Shown piece after piece: positions 10,241-20,637 of a stretch of DNA of 64,000 nt. The notes beneath the pieces are model-generated. The model saw nothing but the letters and a program-made list of their open reading frames with translations. It made no database searches and was not told the DNA's origin. Made by a program: the position numbers and the translations under genes. This stretch comes from Daejeonella sp. Lineage in GTDB: Bacteria; Bacteroidota; Bacteroidia; Sphingobacteriales; Sphingobacteriaceae. The first letter of the stretch is position 1. Every line of letters begins with the position of its first letter. The DNA lies in contig NZ_JAUYSS010000027.1 of NCBI RefSeq assembly GCF_030695525.1, positions 22,234-86,233 of the forward strand. Direction: 5' to 3'.

Positions 10241-11383
10241 ATGGCTAATAAAAAAGAATTAAGAATTGGGTTAATTGGATGTGGCTTTATGGGCCGCACC
10301 CATTCGAATGGCTACAAACGGGTTGGAGATTTTTTCCCTGAGCTGGCATATCGTCCGGTTTTAAAAGCAGTTTGTTCCCGCAGTAAAGACAAAGTTCAGG
10401 CCTTTGCTGAACAGTGGGGCTATGAATCATTTGAAACCAATTGGAAAGTGTTAATTGCCCGTGAGGATATTGATGCTGTTGACATTTGTGCACCAAATAA
10501 TATGCATGCAGAAATTGCTATTGCCGCTGCTGCTGCGGGTAAAATGATACTGTGTGAAAAACCTCTTTCAAGGACATTAGCTGAAGGAGTAGCCATGGTT
10601 GATGCTATTGAAAAAGCTGGTGTTGCAAACACAGTCTGGTATAATTATCGCCGTGTTCCGGCAGTAACCTTGGCCAAACAAATTATCGATACCGGCAAAC
10701 TGGGAAAAATATTTCATTACAGGGCCAATTTCCTTCAAGACTGGACTATCAATGCTGATCTACCACAGGGTGGTGAAGGTTTATGGCGTCTGGATATTGA
10801 TGCCGCAGGTTCCGGTGTAACGGGCGATCTGCTCGCACACTGTATTGATACCGCCATCTGGTTAAACGGAGGCATTAAAGATGTTTCTGCACTCACCGAA
10901 ACATTCGTCAAAGAACGTATGCATCAGCTGACCGGGAAAAAGGAAAAAGTAAGGATAGACGATGCCTGTATTTTCCATTGCCACTTCAATAATGGATCCT
11001 TAGGACTGTTTGAATCTACACGATATGCCCGCGGACATAAGGCTCTGTACACCTTTGAAATAAATGGTGAACATGCATCCATTCGATGGGATCTGCACGA
11101 TCTTAACCGCCTGGAATATTTCGACCACGCTGATGATTCTATCGTTCGCGGATGGCGTTCAATCCACGTAACTGATGGTGATCAGCCTTATATGGACAAA
11201 TGGTGGGTTCCCGGTCTTTCAATTGGTTACGAACATTCATTCGTACATCAGGTAGCTGATTTTCTGAAATGCCTTGAAACCGGTGAGCCTTGCTCCCCTA
11301 CTTTTAAAGAAGCACTGGAGACTCAAAAAGTTTGTGAAGCAGTAATAGATTCAGCTAATACAAGAAGCTGGAAAACCATTTAG
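10241..11383 (+). CDS. Cytosolic Gfo/Idh/MocA family oxidoreductase
   Basis: 380 residues. The N-terminal Rossmann domain has [16 protein letters not shown] (nucleotide-binding glycines) and the catalytic-lysine motif CEKPLS near residue 107. The C-terminal alpha/beta domain has the family DxxxH-type motif in [14 protein letters not shown] around residue 205. No leader peptide. Members oxidise or reduce sugars and cyclitols with NAD(P); ThuB of trehalose catabolism, which makes 3-ketotrehalose, belongs here. With the DUF1080 and ThuA-like genes in the same run, a 3-keto-sugar redox step is a reasonable guess, not proven. Confidence 0.85.
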   Translation: MANKKELRIGLIGCGFMGRTHSNGYKRVGDFFPELAYRPVLKAVCSRSKDKVQAFAEQWGYESFETNWKVLIAREDIDAVDICAPNNMHAEIAIAAAAAGKMILCEKPLSRTLAEGVAMVDAIEKAGVANTVWYNYRRVPAVTLAKQIIDTGKLGKIFHYRANFLQDWTINADLPQGGEGLWRLDIDAAGSGVTGDLLAHCIDTAIWLNGGIKDVSALTETFVKERMHQLTGKKEKVRIDDACIFHCHFNNGSLGLFESTRYARGHKALYTFEINGEHASIRWDLHDLNRLEYFDHADDSIVRGWRSIHVTDGDQPYMDKWWVPGLSIGYEHSFVHQVADFLKCLETGEPCSPTFKEALETQKVCEAVIDSANTRSWKTI

Positions 11384-11442
11384 GCAATTTGAAAGCAGAT
11401 ACCAAAATCATTGAACATTAATCCATTTTATAGCTATCAATC

Positions 11443-12225
11443 ATGTACAAGAAAATTAATTCAATTCAGGGATCTTTAATTCTGGGCTTGCTCCCAATAA
11501 TTATAATTCTTGCAGGCTATAAAATGGCTGATAGCAATGAGTACAAACAAAAGGGTTTTGTTCAAATTTTTGATGGGAAAACGCTGGCTGGCTGGGAGGG
11601 TGATCCTGTCTACTGGAGAGTTGAAAATGGGAATATTGTTGGAGAGATTACACCGGCAACCCTGCTTAAACGTAACTCCTTCCTCATTTGGCGGGGAGGA
11701 ATGCCGGCTGATTTTGAACTTACTTTAGAGTTCAAAATAACAAAGGCAGGTAATAGTGGCATTAACTACCGTAGCGAAGAACTGAAGGATATCCCCTATG
11801 CTTTAAAAGGATACCAACTTGATATTGATGGAGCAAACCGGTATACCGGGCAAAACTATGAGGAGCGTGGAAGGACTACCCTGGCCTACAGAGGGCAGAA
11901 GACGATTATCAAGGCTCAAAGTGCAGATAATGCTAATGGTACTGTCCAATCAAAAATAAAAAATAATGCCTGGACCGATTTAACCGTAATCGGTTCATTG
12001 GGAGAATCTGATGCCTTATTGCAACAGATAAAAAGTGAAGACTGGAATACCTGTCGATTAGTAGCAAAAGGCAATCGGCTAAAGCACTATATTAACGGAG
12101 TATTGATGAGTGATGTTACTGATAATGAATCGGTTAACGGAAAATCAAAAGGGATGTTAGGCATGCAGGTACATGTTGGTCCGCCAATGAAGGTGGAGTA
12201 CCGTAAAATTATGCTTAAGCAGTAA
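11443..12225 (+). CDS. DUF1080 (3-keto-disaccharide hydrolase family) protein, exported
   Basis: 260 residues with an N-terminal hydrophobic leader (SLILGLLPIIIILAGYKMA). The mature part is a concanavalin-like sandwich with family hallmarks: FVQIFDGKTLAGWEGD, YWRVENGNIVGE, DFELTLEFKITKAGNSGINYRS, GYQLDID and the closing GMLGMQVHVGPPMKVEYR. The family was renamed 3-keto-disaccharide hydrolase after members were shown to cleave 3-ketoglycosides. Its export fits a periplasmic pathway in which a haem-linked dehydrogenase first makes the ketone. A cytochrome-type dehydrogenase gene follows by 23 bases. Family call firm; substrate not known. Confidence 0.85.
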   Translation: MYKKINSIQGSLILGLLPIIIILAGYKMADSNEYKQKGFVQIFDGKTLAGWEGDPVYWRVENGNIVGEITPATLLKRNSFLIWRGGMPADFELTLEFKITKAGNSGINYRSEELKDIPYALKGYQLDIDGANRYTGQNYEERGRTTLAYRGQKTIIKAQSADNANGTVQSKIKNNAWTDLTVIGSLGESDALLQQIKSEDWNTCRLVAKGNRLKHYINGVLMSDVTDNESVNGKSKGMLGMQVHVGPPMKVEYRKIMLKQ

Positions 12226-12248
12226 TTATAAGCTAAAAAAACCTAAGC

Positions 12249-15200
12249 ATGAAAAAAAACCTATTCTCTTTATTGCTGGCTCTGTTAGTGATATCAAGCA
12301 TCATGCTTATAAAGGCCTGTAGTTCAGCGAGTTCACATCAGGTCTATGACCCGGCTGATACCATACTCACTGAAAGTCAGAAACGCTTAGCTTCAAATGC
12401 CTTAAAAGGCCTTGCAATCAGTCCAGGTCTGCAAATTCAGACTATGGCAACAGAGCCAACCTTAATAAACCCTACAAATATTGATGTTGATGAAAAAGGA
12501 AGAGTTTGGGTGACTGAAGCCTATAATTATCGTTTTCAAATCAACAATAACAAACCCAGAACTGAAGGAGATCGAATCTTAATTCTGGAAGATAAAGATG
12601 GGGATGGTCGGCTGGAAACGAGTAAAGTTTTTTACCAGGGGTCTGAACTGAATGCTCCTTTGGGCATCTCTGTATTAGGTAACAGGGTAATTATATCGCA
12701 AAGCCCTTACGTATGGATTTTTTATGATGATAATGGAGATGATAAAGCGGATCGTAAAGAGATACTTTTTCAGGGCATAGGAGGTGAACAGCATGACCAT
12801 GGTATGCACTCTTTTACTTTCGGGCCTGATGGGAAATTATATTTCAATTTTGGCAATTACGGGCAAACGCTAAAAGATAAAAACAACAAGGTTGTACTGG
12901 ATCAGGATGGGGATGAAATTGGGCCTGGAAAATATCGTGAAGGAATGGTATTCCGTTCTGATCCGGATGGCTCTAATGTTGAATGCCTTGGACATAATTT
13001 CAGAAATAATTTTGAACTTGCTGTAGATAGTTACGGTTCCATCTGGCAAAGCGACAATGACGATGACGGCAACCGGGGTGTACGAATTAACTATGTGATG
13101 GATTATGGAAATTATGGCTACAAAGATGAAATGACTGGCGCGAGCTGGCAGGCAAAAAGAACCAATCTTGAGGATTCTATCCCTTTACGCCATTGGCATC
13201 TCAACGATCCCGGAGTAGTCCCAAACCTTTTACAAACAGGAGCAGGTTCACCAACAGGTATTTTATTATACGAAGGGTCTTTACTCCCTGCGCAATACCA
13301 AAATCAAATAATTCACTCCGATCCTGGTCCAAATGTGGTTCGTTCTTATCCTGTAAAGAAAAATGGAGCCGGCTACACGGCAGGCATCCTAAATATTTTG
13401 AAAGGAGAAAATGACCAATGGTTCCGTCCATCAGACGTATGCATAGCTCCGGATGGTTCACTAATCGTTGCTGATTGGTACGATCCCGGTGTTGGAGGTC
13501 ATCGGGTTGGCGATTTACAAAGGGGACGTATATACAGAATCGCTCCTGATGTTTCTCAGTATAACATTCCCCTGTATGATTACAGCACGCCTGACGGAGC
13601 AATCAACGCACTTCAGAATCCAAATCTTGCTGTTAGAAGGCATGCCTGGCTAGCCTTACAGGAAATGGGGAAAAAGGCAGTTCCAGGGCTTGAAAAATTA
13701 TGGCGAAAAGCTTCCAATCCAAGGATGCGAGTCAGGGCATTTTGGGTATTAGTAAAAATGCCATCAGGACAGAATTATATTAATGAAGCCATTAAAGATC
13801 CTAATCCTGATATCAGAATAACAGGTTTAAGGGCGGCCAGACAATTAAAATTGGAAATGATTCCATTGGTAAGAAAATTAGCCAATGATAAGGACCCACA
13901 GGTTAGGAGAGAATCAATTATAGCCCTAAGACATAACAAATCGCCGGAAGCTGCTGAATTATGGGCCAGGCTTGCCAGTCAGCACGATGGCAATGACAGA
14001 TGGTATTTAGAGGCTTTGGGTATTGCTGCCGACAGACAATGGGATAGCTTTTTTGAAGCTTATTTACAGTTGAATAAAACTCCATTGCTTAATCCTGCCG
14101 GGAGAGATCTTATTTGGCGTGCACGGACCGAACAGTCACTTCCACTTCTCGCAAAACTCGCCTCCGATAGTAAGTATGACCTCAAATCAAGATTACGATA
14201 TTTCCGTGCTTTCGACTTCCATACCGGGCCTGAAAAATCAAAAATCCTGGTTAAAATGATTGAAGATAATCCGACCGGGAATATTGAGTTTAAGAGTCTG
14301 GTTTTAAATCATCTGGACACCCAATTTGCACTTCAATCTCCCCTGGCAAGACAAACTCTAATGGAGGTCTTACAGGCTGTCTCAGGAAAGGTAGACTATC
14401 TGGATTTGGTGAGACGTTATGAGCTTCAGAGTGAAACCGAAAACCTCCTGAAATTGGCTATTGCAAAATCAAATGAACCTATTGGCGTTGATGCAGCACG
14501 ATTATTACTCGAGCTAAAAGGAACTACAGTCCTGAATAAGGTTCTCAATGGCTCTGATTCAAATCAGATCAACTCAATATTGACAGCCCTAGGTGGAGTA
14601 GGAAATACAGAGTCGGTTGGAATATTAGAGAAAATCAGTCTTCTGAACAATCAGAATACTGATGTAAGTGAAAATGCCGCTGAAATGCTTGGAAAAAGCC
14701 GAACCGGAGAAGATCGTGTACTTGATCTGTTGCGAACAAAAAAAGCTCCATCAGACCTTATTCCCTATTTTGTTGCCGGGCTAAAAGGAAGCAGACGAAA
14801 AGCTGTTTATGAAGAATCTTTGACATTTTTGCCTGAGACAGTAAAAAAAAACAATCCAAAGCCCTCAATTACACTAAATGAATTACTTGCTTTAACCAGC
14901 AATTCTAAAAACGGGGCGGCCGTTTTTAAAAGATCTTGTAATGTTTGCCATCAGGTGGATAGGGAGGGCTATGATGTTGGTCCAAAGCTGACAGAAATTG
15001 GTTCTAAATTACCGAAAGAAGGCTTGTTTGATGCCATTATTAATCCTTCAGCAGGCATAAGTTTTGGGTATGAAACCTGGCAAGTTGAAATGAAGGATGG
15101 CTCAAGCCTGATCGGAATTATCTCCAGCAGAACCCCAACAGAAATAGAGCTTAAGTTCCCGGGAGGTTTAAATCAAAAAATCTTGACCAATAATATCAAA

Positions 15201-15314
15201 ACAATCAGGATGATACCTGAATCAATGATGCCTGAAGGCTTGCATGAAGCAATGACTGCGCAGGAGCTTGCAGATATCATTCAATACATGGCCACGTTAA
15301 AGAAAAAAGGATGA
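12249..15314 (+). CDS. PVC-type haem-binding dehydrogenase, lipoprotein
   Basis: 1021 residues. The N terminus is a lipoprotein-type leader ending in MLIKACSS with Cys24, although the residue two before it is a Lys, unusual for a lipobox. A sorbosone-dehydrogenase-like propeller covers roughly residues 55-430 (INPTNIDVDEKGRVWVTEAYNY, EDKDGDGRLETSK, SDNDDDGNRGVRINYV), HEAT-like helices roughly 440-870, and a cytochrome c domain carries CNVCH at 897-901. Probably anchored in a membrane facing the periplasm, oxidising a sugar and passing electrons to the bound haem c. It lies between the DUF1080 gene and a TIM-barrel epimerase. Substrate unknown. Confidence 0.8.
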   Translation: MKKNLFSLLLALLVISSIMLIKACSSASSHQVYDPADTILTESQKRLASNALKGLAISPGLQIQTMATEPTLINPTNIDVDEKGRVWVTEAYNYRFQINNNKPRTEGDRILILEDKDGDGRLETSKVFYQGSELNAPLGISVLGNRVIISQSPYVWIFYDDNGDDKADRKEILFQGIGGEQHDHGMHSFTFGPDGKLYFNFGNYGQTLKDKNNKVVLDQDGDEIGPGKYREGMVFRSDPDGSNVECLGHNFRNNFELAVDSYGSIWQSDNDDDGNRGVRINYVMDYGNYGYKDEMTGASWQAKRTNLEDSIPLRHWHLNDPGVVPNLLQTGAGSPTGILLYEGSLLPAQYQNQIIHSDPGPNVVRSYPVKKNGAGYTAGILNILKGENDQWFRPSDVCIAPDGSLIVADWYDPGVGGHRVGDLQRGRIYRIAPDVSQYNIPLYDYSTPDGAINALQNPNLAVRRHAWLALQEMGKKAVPGLEKLWRKASNPRMRVRAFWVLVKMPSGQNYINEAIKDPNPDIRITGLRAARQLKLEMIPLVRKLANDKDPQVRRESIIALRHNKSPEAAELWARLASQHDGNDRWYLEALGIAADRQWDSFFEAYLQLNKTPLLNPAGRDLIWRARTEQSLPLLAKLASDSKYDLKSRLRYFRAFDFHTGPEKSKILVKMIEDNPTGNIEFKSLVLNHLDTQFALQSPLARQTLMEVLQAVSGKVDYLDLVRRYELQSETENLLKLAIAKSNEPIGVDAARLLLELKGTTVLNKVLNGSDSNQINSILTALGGVGNTESVGILEKISLLNNQNTDVSENAAEMLGKSRTGEDRVLDLLRTKKAPSDLIPYFVAGLKGSRRKAVYEESLTFLPETVKKNNPKPSITLNELLALTSNSKNGAAVFKRSCNVCHQVDREGYDVGPKLTEIGSKLPKEGLFDAIINPSAGISFGYETWQVEMKDGSSLIGIISSRTPTEIELKFPGGLNQKILTNNIKTIRMIPESMMPEGLHEAMTAQELADIIQYMATLKKKG

Positions 15315-15389
15315 ACATCTACAATTTCAAATAAATCCTGTTATATTAATCTATTATTCATTGAAAATCAATCAATTAATACATATAAA

Positions 15390-16238
15390 ATGAAATTTGG
15401 CATTAATACCTTCCTCTTCACTTCTCCATTTACAAATGAGAGCATTGATTTATTCCCCAAATTTAAAGGCTGGGGTTTTGATTCTGTGGAAATTGCAATT
15501 GAGGATCCTTCGCATATTGATCCGCATGTGATCAGAAAGGCATTAGATAAGAGTGGTTTAAAATGTGGTTCAATTTGTGCCGCTATGGGGCCGGGACGTG
15601 ACCTCAGAGGAACGGCTGAAGATCAACAGACAGCTATTACCTATATAAAAAGCATACTTGACATGATGCCTGTTTTAGGTTGTGGCATCCTGATCGGACC
15701 ACTTTATTCAGCAGTAGGACGTGCCGAACTGGTAAGTAAGGAAGATTATGCGAAACAATGGGAAACTGTTGCCGGACATTTAAAAATGCTGGCAGATTAT
15801 GCCGAAAAATTAGGCCTGAAGTTGGCTATTGAGCCATTGAACAGATATGAAACCGATTTTATAAATACCTGTGAACAAGGCCTGAAAATGGTTAATCAGG
15901 TGAACAGCAAAGCATTGATGCTTCAACTTGACACCTATCACATGAATATTGAAGAAAAAGATCCCTATCAGGCGATATTAAATGCAGGAAGTAAACTGGG
16001 GCATTTCCACGCCTGTGGTTCAGACCGTGGAACCCCCGGTGGCGATCAGATCAACTGGGAAAGAATTAGTTCTGCCCTGCATCAGGTCAATTATGATGGA
16101 GAAGTAGTTATCGAATCCTTTATTCCTGATATCGAAATGATTGCGAAGGCCGCGTCCATCTGGAGACAATTTGAACCTTCACAGGAAGATATTGCGATAA
16201 AAGGATTGAAATTTTTAAGATCTTGTTTAATTAAATAG
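15390..16238 (+). CDS. D-tagatose/D-psicose 3-epimerase-like TIM-barrel protein
   Basis: 282 residues, no leader. The match to the ketose 3-epimerase family is strong: IEPLNRYETDFINT with Glu148, QLDTYHMNIEE with Asp181, GHFHACGSDRGTPG with His207 and VVIESF with Glu242. These are the four metal ligands of that family, and the Arg213 position for substrate binding is kept. Such enzymes epimerise ketoses at C3. In this setting the substrate could equally be a 3-keto-sugar derivative. Spacing to neighbours is 75 and 36 bases, so it belongs to the same run. Substrate specificity within the family is broad, so no gene name is given. Confidence 0.85.
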   Translation: MKFGINTFLFTSPFTNESIDLFPKFKGWGFDSVEIAIEDPSHIDPHVIRKALDKSGLKCGSICAAMGPGRDLRGTAEDQQTAITYIKSILDMMPVLGCGILIGPLYSAVGRAELVSKEDYAKQWETVAGHLKMLADYAEKLGLKLAIEPLNRYETDFINTCEQGLKMVNQVNSKALMLQLDTYHMNIEEKDPYQAILNAGSKLGHFHACGSDRGTPGGDQINWERISSALHQVNYDGEVVIESFIPDIEMIAKAASIWRQFEPSQEDIAIKGLKFLRSCLIK

Positions 16239-16274
16239 TTCTGGAATTGAAATATATATTTAAAACCTTCTGTT

Positions 16275-17390
16275 ATGGAATCAAGACGAAATTTTTTGCA
16301 CACACTAAGCGCTTCAATGCTTGCTCTATCAATCCCCCGACATGGTTTTGCCAGCGCTGAGGAATTTTTCAAGCAGCCTTATGAAGGGCCCGTTCTTCGG
16401 GTTGCGATCATGGGCCTTGGTAGTTACGGAACCCGTGTAGCTGAGGCCATGCAAGCCTGTAAGAAGGCTAAATTAGTTGGGCTTATCAGTGGCACGCCTT
16501 CTAAACTAAAGAATTGGCAGAGCAAGTATAATATCTCAGTGAACAATTGTTACAATTATGAGAATTTCGATCGCATAAAAGATAATCCTGAGATTGATGC
16601 GGTGTACGTCATTACACCGAATGCCCTGCATCACGATCAGGTGATACGTGTGGCCAAAGCCGGTAAACATGTTATCTGCGAAAAACCAATGGCATTGAAT
16701 GCTAAAGAAGGTCAGGAAATGATTGATGCCTGCAAGAAAGCGAATGTCAAATTGCTAGTAGGATACCGAATGCACTTTGAACCTAAAACCCTGGAAATAA
16801 TCCGGATGCGGAAAGAAGGGGAATTGGGGAAAATTATGTTTTTTCAGGGACTAAGCGGCTTCAAAATTGGCGACCCTAATCAGTGGCGATTGAATAAGCA
16901 ATTGGCCGGAGGAGGCTCGCTAATGGACATTGGCATTTATGCAATAAACGGTGCTCGTTATATGGTAGGCGAAGAGCCTGTTTGGGTTACTGCACAGGAA
17001 ACCAAAACAAATCCCGAAAAATTTAAAGAAGGCGTTGACGAGACTATTCTGGTTCAGTTAGGTTTTCCTGGCGGGGCGGTAGCGTCTTGTTTATCAAGCT
17101 ATAATATGAGTTATCTGGATCGCTTTTTCTTAACTGCTGAAAAAGGATTTGCCGAGTTACAACCCTCAACCGGTTATGGGCCCATCAAAGGCCGTACTCA
17201 TAAAGGCGAATTAAATCATCCGCATGCTACTCACCAAACAGTACAAATGGAAAAAATGGCAGGTATCATTTTGGCAGGAGAACCAAGCCTCGTACCTGTA
17301 GATGGCGAAGAAGGTCTGAAAGACTTAAAAATTATGGATGCAATCTATTTAGCGGTTAAAACGGGTAAAAAGATAAATTTGAAATTGTGA
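16275..17390 (+). CDS. Gfo/Idh/MocA oxidoreductase with Tat-like leader (GFOR-like)
   Basis: 371 residues. A leader with SRRNFLHTLSAS and a hydrophobic stretch to about residue 27 looks like a Tat signal, which would export a protein that folds around tightly bound NADP. The Rossmann domain has AIMGLGSYGTRVAEA and the catalytic motif CEKPMAL. GYRMHFEPKTLEII and GGGSLMDIGIYAINGARYMVG resemble glucose-fructose oxidoreductase of Zymomonas. Members of that group keep their nicotinamide bound and shuttle hydride between two sugars, so they work in the periplasm without soluble cofactor. This complements the cytosolic paralogue at 10241. Function by homology only. Confidence 0.8.
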   Translation: MESRRNFLHTLSASMLALSIPRHGFASAEEFFKQPYEGPVLRVAIMGLGSYGTRVAEAMQACKKAKLVGLISGTPSKLKNWQSKYNISVNNCYNYENFDRIKDNPEIDAVYVITPNALHHDQVIRVAKAGKHVICEKPMALNAKEGQEMIDACKKANVKLLVGYRMHFEPKTLEIIRMRKEGELGKIMFFQGLSGFKIGDPNQWRLNKQLAGGGSLMDIGIYAINGARYMVGEEPVWVTAQETKTNPEKFKEGVDETILVQLGFPGGAVASCLSSYNMSYLDRFFLTAEKGFAELQPSTGYGPIKGRTHKGELNHPHATHQTVQMEKMAGIILAGEPSLVPVDGEEGLKDLKIMDAIYLAVKTGKKINLKL

Positions 17391-17435
17391 AAATTGCTAT
17401 GGTAAAACTCCTTAAGCAATATTACCACCAAGAAT

Positions 17436-20400
17436 ATGGCAATAAGTAAATATAAGACTATCCAGGTACTGCTAAAAACCATTGTAATGGTGGCAATAGC
17501 CTTAAGTGCGTTTAAGCTTGCACAATCCGATCCGACAGCATTAAAAATTAAAAAAGGTGATCACATCATTTTAATTGGAAACAACCTTGGCTCAAGGATG
17601 ATGAACTACGGATATTTTGAAACCGAAATGCAGCTTCGTTATCCCGACAGCATGCTGTACATCCGGAATATGTGCGATGGAGGAGATACCCCGGGATTCA
17701 GAGCCCATTCGGGTCGTGCATTACCATGGGCATTTCCGGGTGCCGAAAAATTTCAGACTGAACTAGCGAGAAACTCAAATAGCGAAGGCTTTTTTGATAG
17801 TCCGGATACATGGATCACAAATCATAAAGCCGATATTATCATTGCATTTTTTGGATATAATGAATCCTTTCAGGGCCCGATGGGACTTGCAAACTATAAG
17901 GCTGAGCTTGAAGCTTTCGTAATTCATACCTTAAAACAAAAGTACAACGGACTAACTTCCCCTCAACTTGCCCTGGTTTCACCCATTGCATTTGAAGACC
18001 TGTCGGCTCAATCCGACCTTCCTGATGGCAAAACTGAAAATAAAAACCTGGAACTCTATTCGCTGGCTATGAAGGAAATTGCAGCGAAGCACAAGGTTCA
18101 TTATTTGGATGTCTTTACACCAAGCAGAAAGTGGTATGAGACCAATGAAAAACCGATGACCATAGATGGATCTCAGCTTACAGAAGCGGCCTATGCTAAA
18201 TTTGCACCGCTTTTAGCGGATGGACTTTTCGGTAAAACCAGAGTAAACCCTGCTGTTGAAGGCAATCGTCAATTGGTACATGACGCAGTTCAGGAAAAAA
18301 ACTGGATGTGGCATAACGATATTAAAATACCAAATGGGGTGCATGTTTTTGGTCGAAGATATAATCCCTTTGGTCAGGATAATTATCCTTCAGAACTAAA
18401 TAAGATCAGGGAGATGACAAGCATCAGAGATCAGGCTATCTGGCTAGCCTTGAAGGGGGAAAAAATGGATCTGGATGCTGCTGATAAGAATACAACAGCC
18501 CTTCCGAATATTGAAACAAATTACAATCCTGATAAAAATGGCAGTCTTAAATATCTTTATGGAGAAGAAGCCATAGCGAAATTCAAATTACCACCAGGTT
18601 ATAAAATTGATTTATTTGCTTCTGAAGTTGAATTTAAAGACATCGAAAATCCGGTACAATTATCTTTTGATAATAAAGGGCGATTATGGGTCGCTACAAT
18701 GCCGACTTATCCTCACTGGAAACCGGGGGATAAAAAACCGAATGATAAAATTATTATTCTCGAAGATACTAATGGGGATGGTAAAGCCGATAAACAAACC
18801 ACCTTTTTAGATGGCCTGCATTTACCTGTAGGCTTCGAAATAGCCCCTGAAGGTGTCTATGTTTCTCAGGGTACCAATCTGGTGCTTTATAAAGACACGA
18901 ATGGAGATAGTAAAGCTGATTCTAAAGAAATCCTATTGAGCGGCTTTGATGACCATGATACGCACCATGCACATCATGCCTATACCACAGACCCTTCGGG
19001 TGCTATTTATATGGGAGAAGGAGTCTTTTTACATACGAATGTCGAAACATCCTATGGCCCGGTACGTGCTACCAATGGCGGGTTTTACAGATATAACCCT
19101 GCAAGGCATCACCTTGAGCGAACCGCTCAACTCTCCATACCGAATCCCTGGGGCATCGCCTTTGATGATTGGGGACAGAATTTTTTCGCAGAAACCTCAG
19201 GACCTGATGTGCTCTGGATGATGCCGGGATCTATCAAACCAAGATATGGTGTAGCCACGCATAAATCAACCAACCTGATTGAGGATAAGCACAGGGTACG
19301 ACCTACCTCAGGGCTTGAATTTGTTTCAAGCCGTCATTTTCCGGATGAGGTTCAGGGCGATATGCTTATCAACAATACCATAGGATTCCTCGGTACTAAA
19401 CAGCATTTGATGCAGGAAAAAGGTACAGGCTATGCCACAAAACACCGTCAGGATCTGCTGGTTTCAGAAGACAGAAATTTCCGCCCTGTTGATATGGAAT
19501 TTGCACCGGATGGCTCCCTTTATCTTGTGGACTGGCATAATGTGCTGATTGGTCATATGCAGCATAATGTACGTGATCCACTGCGCGACCACTCGCATGG
19601 GCGTATTTATCGTATCACCTATCCTTCAAGGCCATTGGTACAAGCTGCTAAAATAGATGGAGCAAACATTGAACAATTGCTGAACAATCTTAAATTACCT
19701 GAATACCGGACGCGCTACCGTACCAGAAGGGAGCTTCGGGGACGCCCTGTGAATCAGGTTATTGCCCAAATCACGAATTGGACTGCCAAACTTGATAAAA
19801 AAGATCCTAATTATGAGCACCATCTGTTGGAAGCTCTATGGGTAAGCTGGGGATTGAATAAGGTAGATCAGAAACTCCTTCGCCAATTGCTTGTAGCAAA
19901 AGACTATAGGGCACGTGCAGCGGCTGTACGCGTATTAAGATATACCGGGCATCAGGTTGCTGATCAGACAAACCTGCTGATGCAGGCAGCAGCTGACGTA
20001 CATGGACGGGTCAGGCTTGAAGCAATTGTAAGCGCCTCCTGGCTTGGAAAAGACAAAGGATTACCAATCGTTATGGAAGCTGGTAAAAAACCCCTTGACG
20101 AATGGATGGTTCCGGCCTATGAAACAGCAATTGCTCACCTAAATGGATATGAACGGGTAGTTAAAAAAGAAGAACCATTATTGACCGATCTTAAAGGAGC
20201 TGAACGGGAGCTTTTTCTTAAAGGACAAGCAATTTATGCCCGTGATGGCTTTTGTAATACTTGTCACCAGAGTGATGGAAAAGGGCTCGGCAATTCCGGC
20301 TTCCCTCCACTAGCAGGTACAAAATGGGTAACCGGAAATGAAGAAAGACTAATTAAACTTGTACTGAAGGGGCTTTATGGGCCAATAGAAGTGCTTGATA

Positions 20401-20615
20401 AGAAATATCCCGGACAGGTACCGATGACACCTTTTGCAGGAATGTTAAATGATGAGGAAGTTGCTGCAGTATTGACCTATGTGCGAAATTCATTTGGGAA
20501 CAAGGCTTCGGCAATTTCTGTAGAAAAGGTAAAACTGACAAGGGCAGCGGTAAAAGATAAAACAGGGTTTTACTCACCTGAAGAATTGCTAAATCAACAT
20601 CCATTAGAGAAATAA
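17436..20615 (+). CDS. Three-part exported enzyme: SGNH-like, propeller dehydrogenase, cytochrome c
   Basis: 1059 residues. After a hydrophobic leader (TIVMVAIALSAFKLA) residues about 38-275 resemble an SGNH/GDSL hydrolase (GDHIILIGNNLGSR, FFGYNES, HYLDVFTP). A catalytic Ser is not certain: the first block has Gly-Asn where GDS is expected. Residues about 380-720 form a sorbosone-dehydrogenase-like propeller (FDNKGRLWVATMPTYP, DTNGDGKADKQT, MEFAPDGSLYLVDWHN). HEAT-like helices follow, then a cytochrome c domain with CNTCH at 940-944 and MTPFAGML as a possible Met ligand. It may remove an ester and oxidise the sugar, with electrons leaving through haem c. The gene is followed 22 bases later by the ThuA-like gene. 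Confidence 0.8.
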   Translation: MAISKYKTIQVLLKTIVMVAIALSAFKLAQSDPTALKIKKGDHIILIGNNLGSRMMNYGYFETEMQLRYPDSMLYIRNMCDGGDTPGFRAHSGRALPWAFPGAEKFQTELARNSNSEGFFDSPDTWITNHKADIIIAFFGYNESFQGPMGLANYKAELEAFVIHTLKQKYNGLTSPQLALVSPIAFEDLSAQSDLPDGKTENKNLELYSLAMKEIAAKHKVHYLDVFTPSRKWYETNEKPMTIDGSQLTEAAYAKFAPLLADGLFGKTRVNPAVEGNRQLVHDAVQEKNWMWHNDIKIPNGVHVFGRRYNPFGQDNYPSELNKIREMTSIRDQAIWLALKGEKMDLDAADKNTTALPNIETNYNPDKNGSLKYLYGEEAIAKFKLPPGYKIDLFASEVEFKDIENPVQLSFDNKGRLWVATMPTYPHWKPGDKKPNDKIIILEDTNGDGKADKQTTFLDGLHLPVGFEIAPEGVYVSQGTNLVLYKDTNGDSKADSKEILLSGFDDHDTHHAHHAYTTDPSGAIYMGEGVFLHTNVETSYGPVRATNGGFYRYNPARHHLERTAQLSIPNPWGIAFDDWGQNFFAETSGPDVLWMMPGSIKPRYGVATHKSTNLIEDKHRVRPTSGLEFVSSRHFPDEVQGDMLINNTIGFLGTKQHLMQEKGTGYATKHRQDLLVSEDRNFRPVDMEFAPDGSLYLVDWHNVLIGHMQHNVRDPLRDHSHGRIYRITYPSRPLVQAAKIDGANIEQLLNNLKLPEYRTRYRTRRELRGRPVNQVIAQITNWTAKLDKKDPNYEHHLLEALWVSWGLNKVDQKLLRQLLVAKDYRARAAAVRVLRYTGHQVADQTNLLMQAAADVHGRVRLEAIVSASWLGKDKGLPIVMEAGKKPLDEWMVPAYETAIAHLNGYERVVKKEEPLLTDLKGAERELFLKGQAIYARDGFCNTCHQSDGKGLGNSGFPPLAGTKWVTGNEERLIKLVLKGLYGPIEVLDKKYPGQVPMTPFAGMLNDEEVAAVLTYVRNSFGNKASAISVEKVKLTRAAVKDKTGFYSPEELLNQHPLEK

Positions 20616-20637
20616 ACCCATTCAGAAGATATATAAA

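Noticed and set aside
13201..13602. 133-codon open frame opposite the lipoprotein dehydrogenase gene
   Set aside because: Antisense to the conserved propeller domain; no known family or leader.
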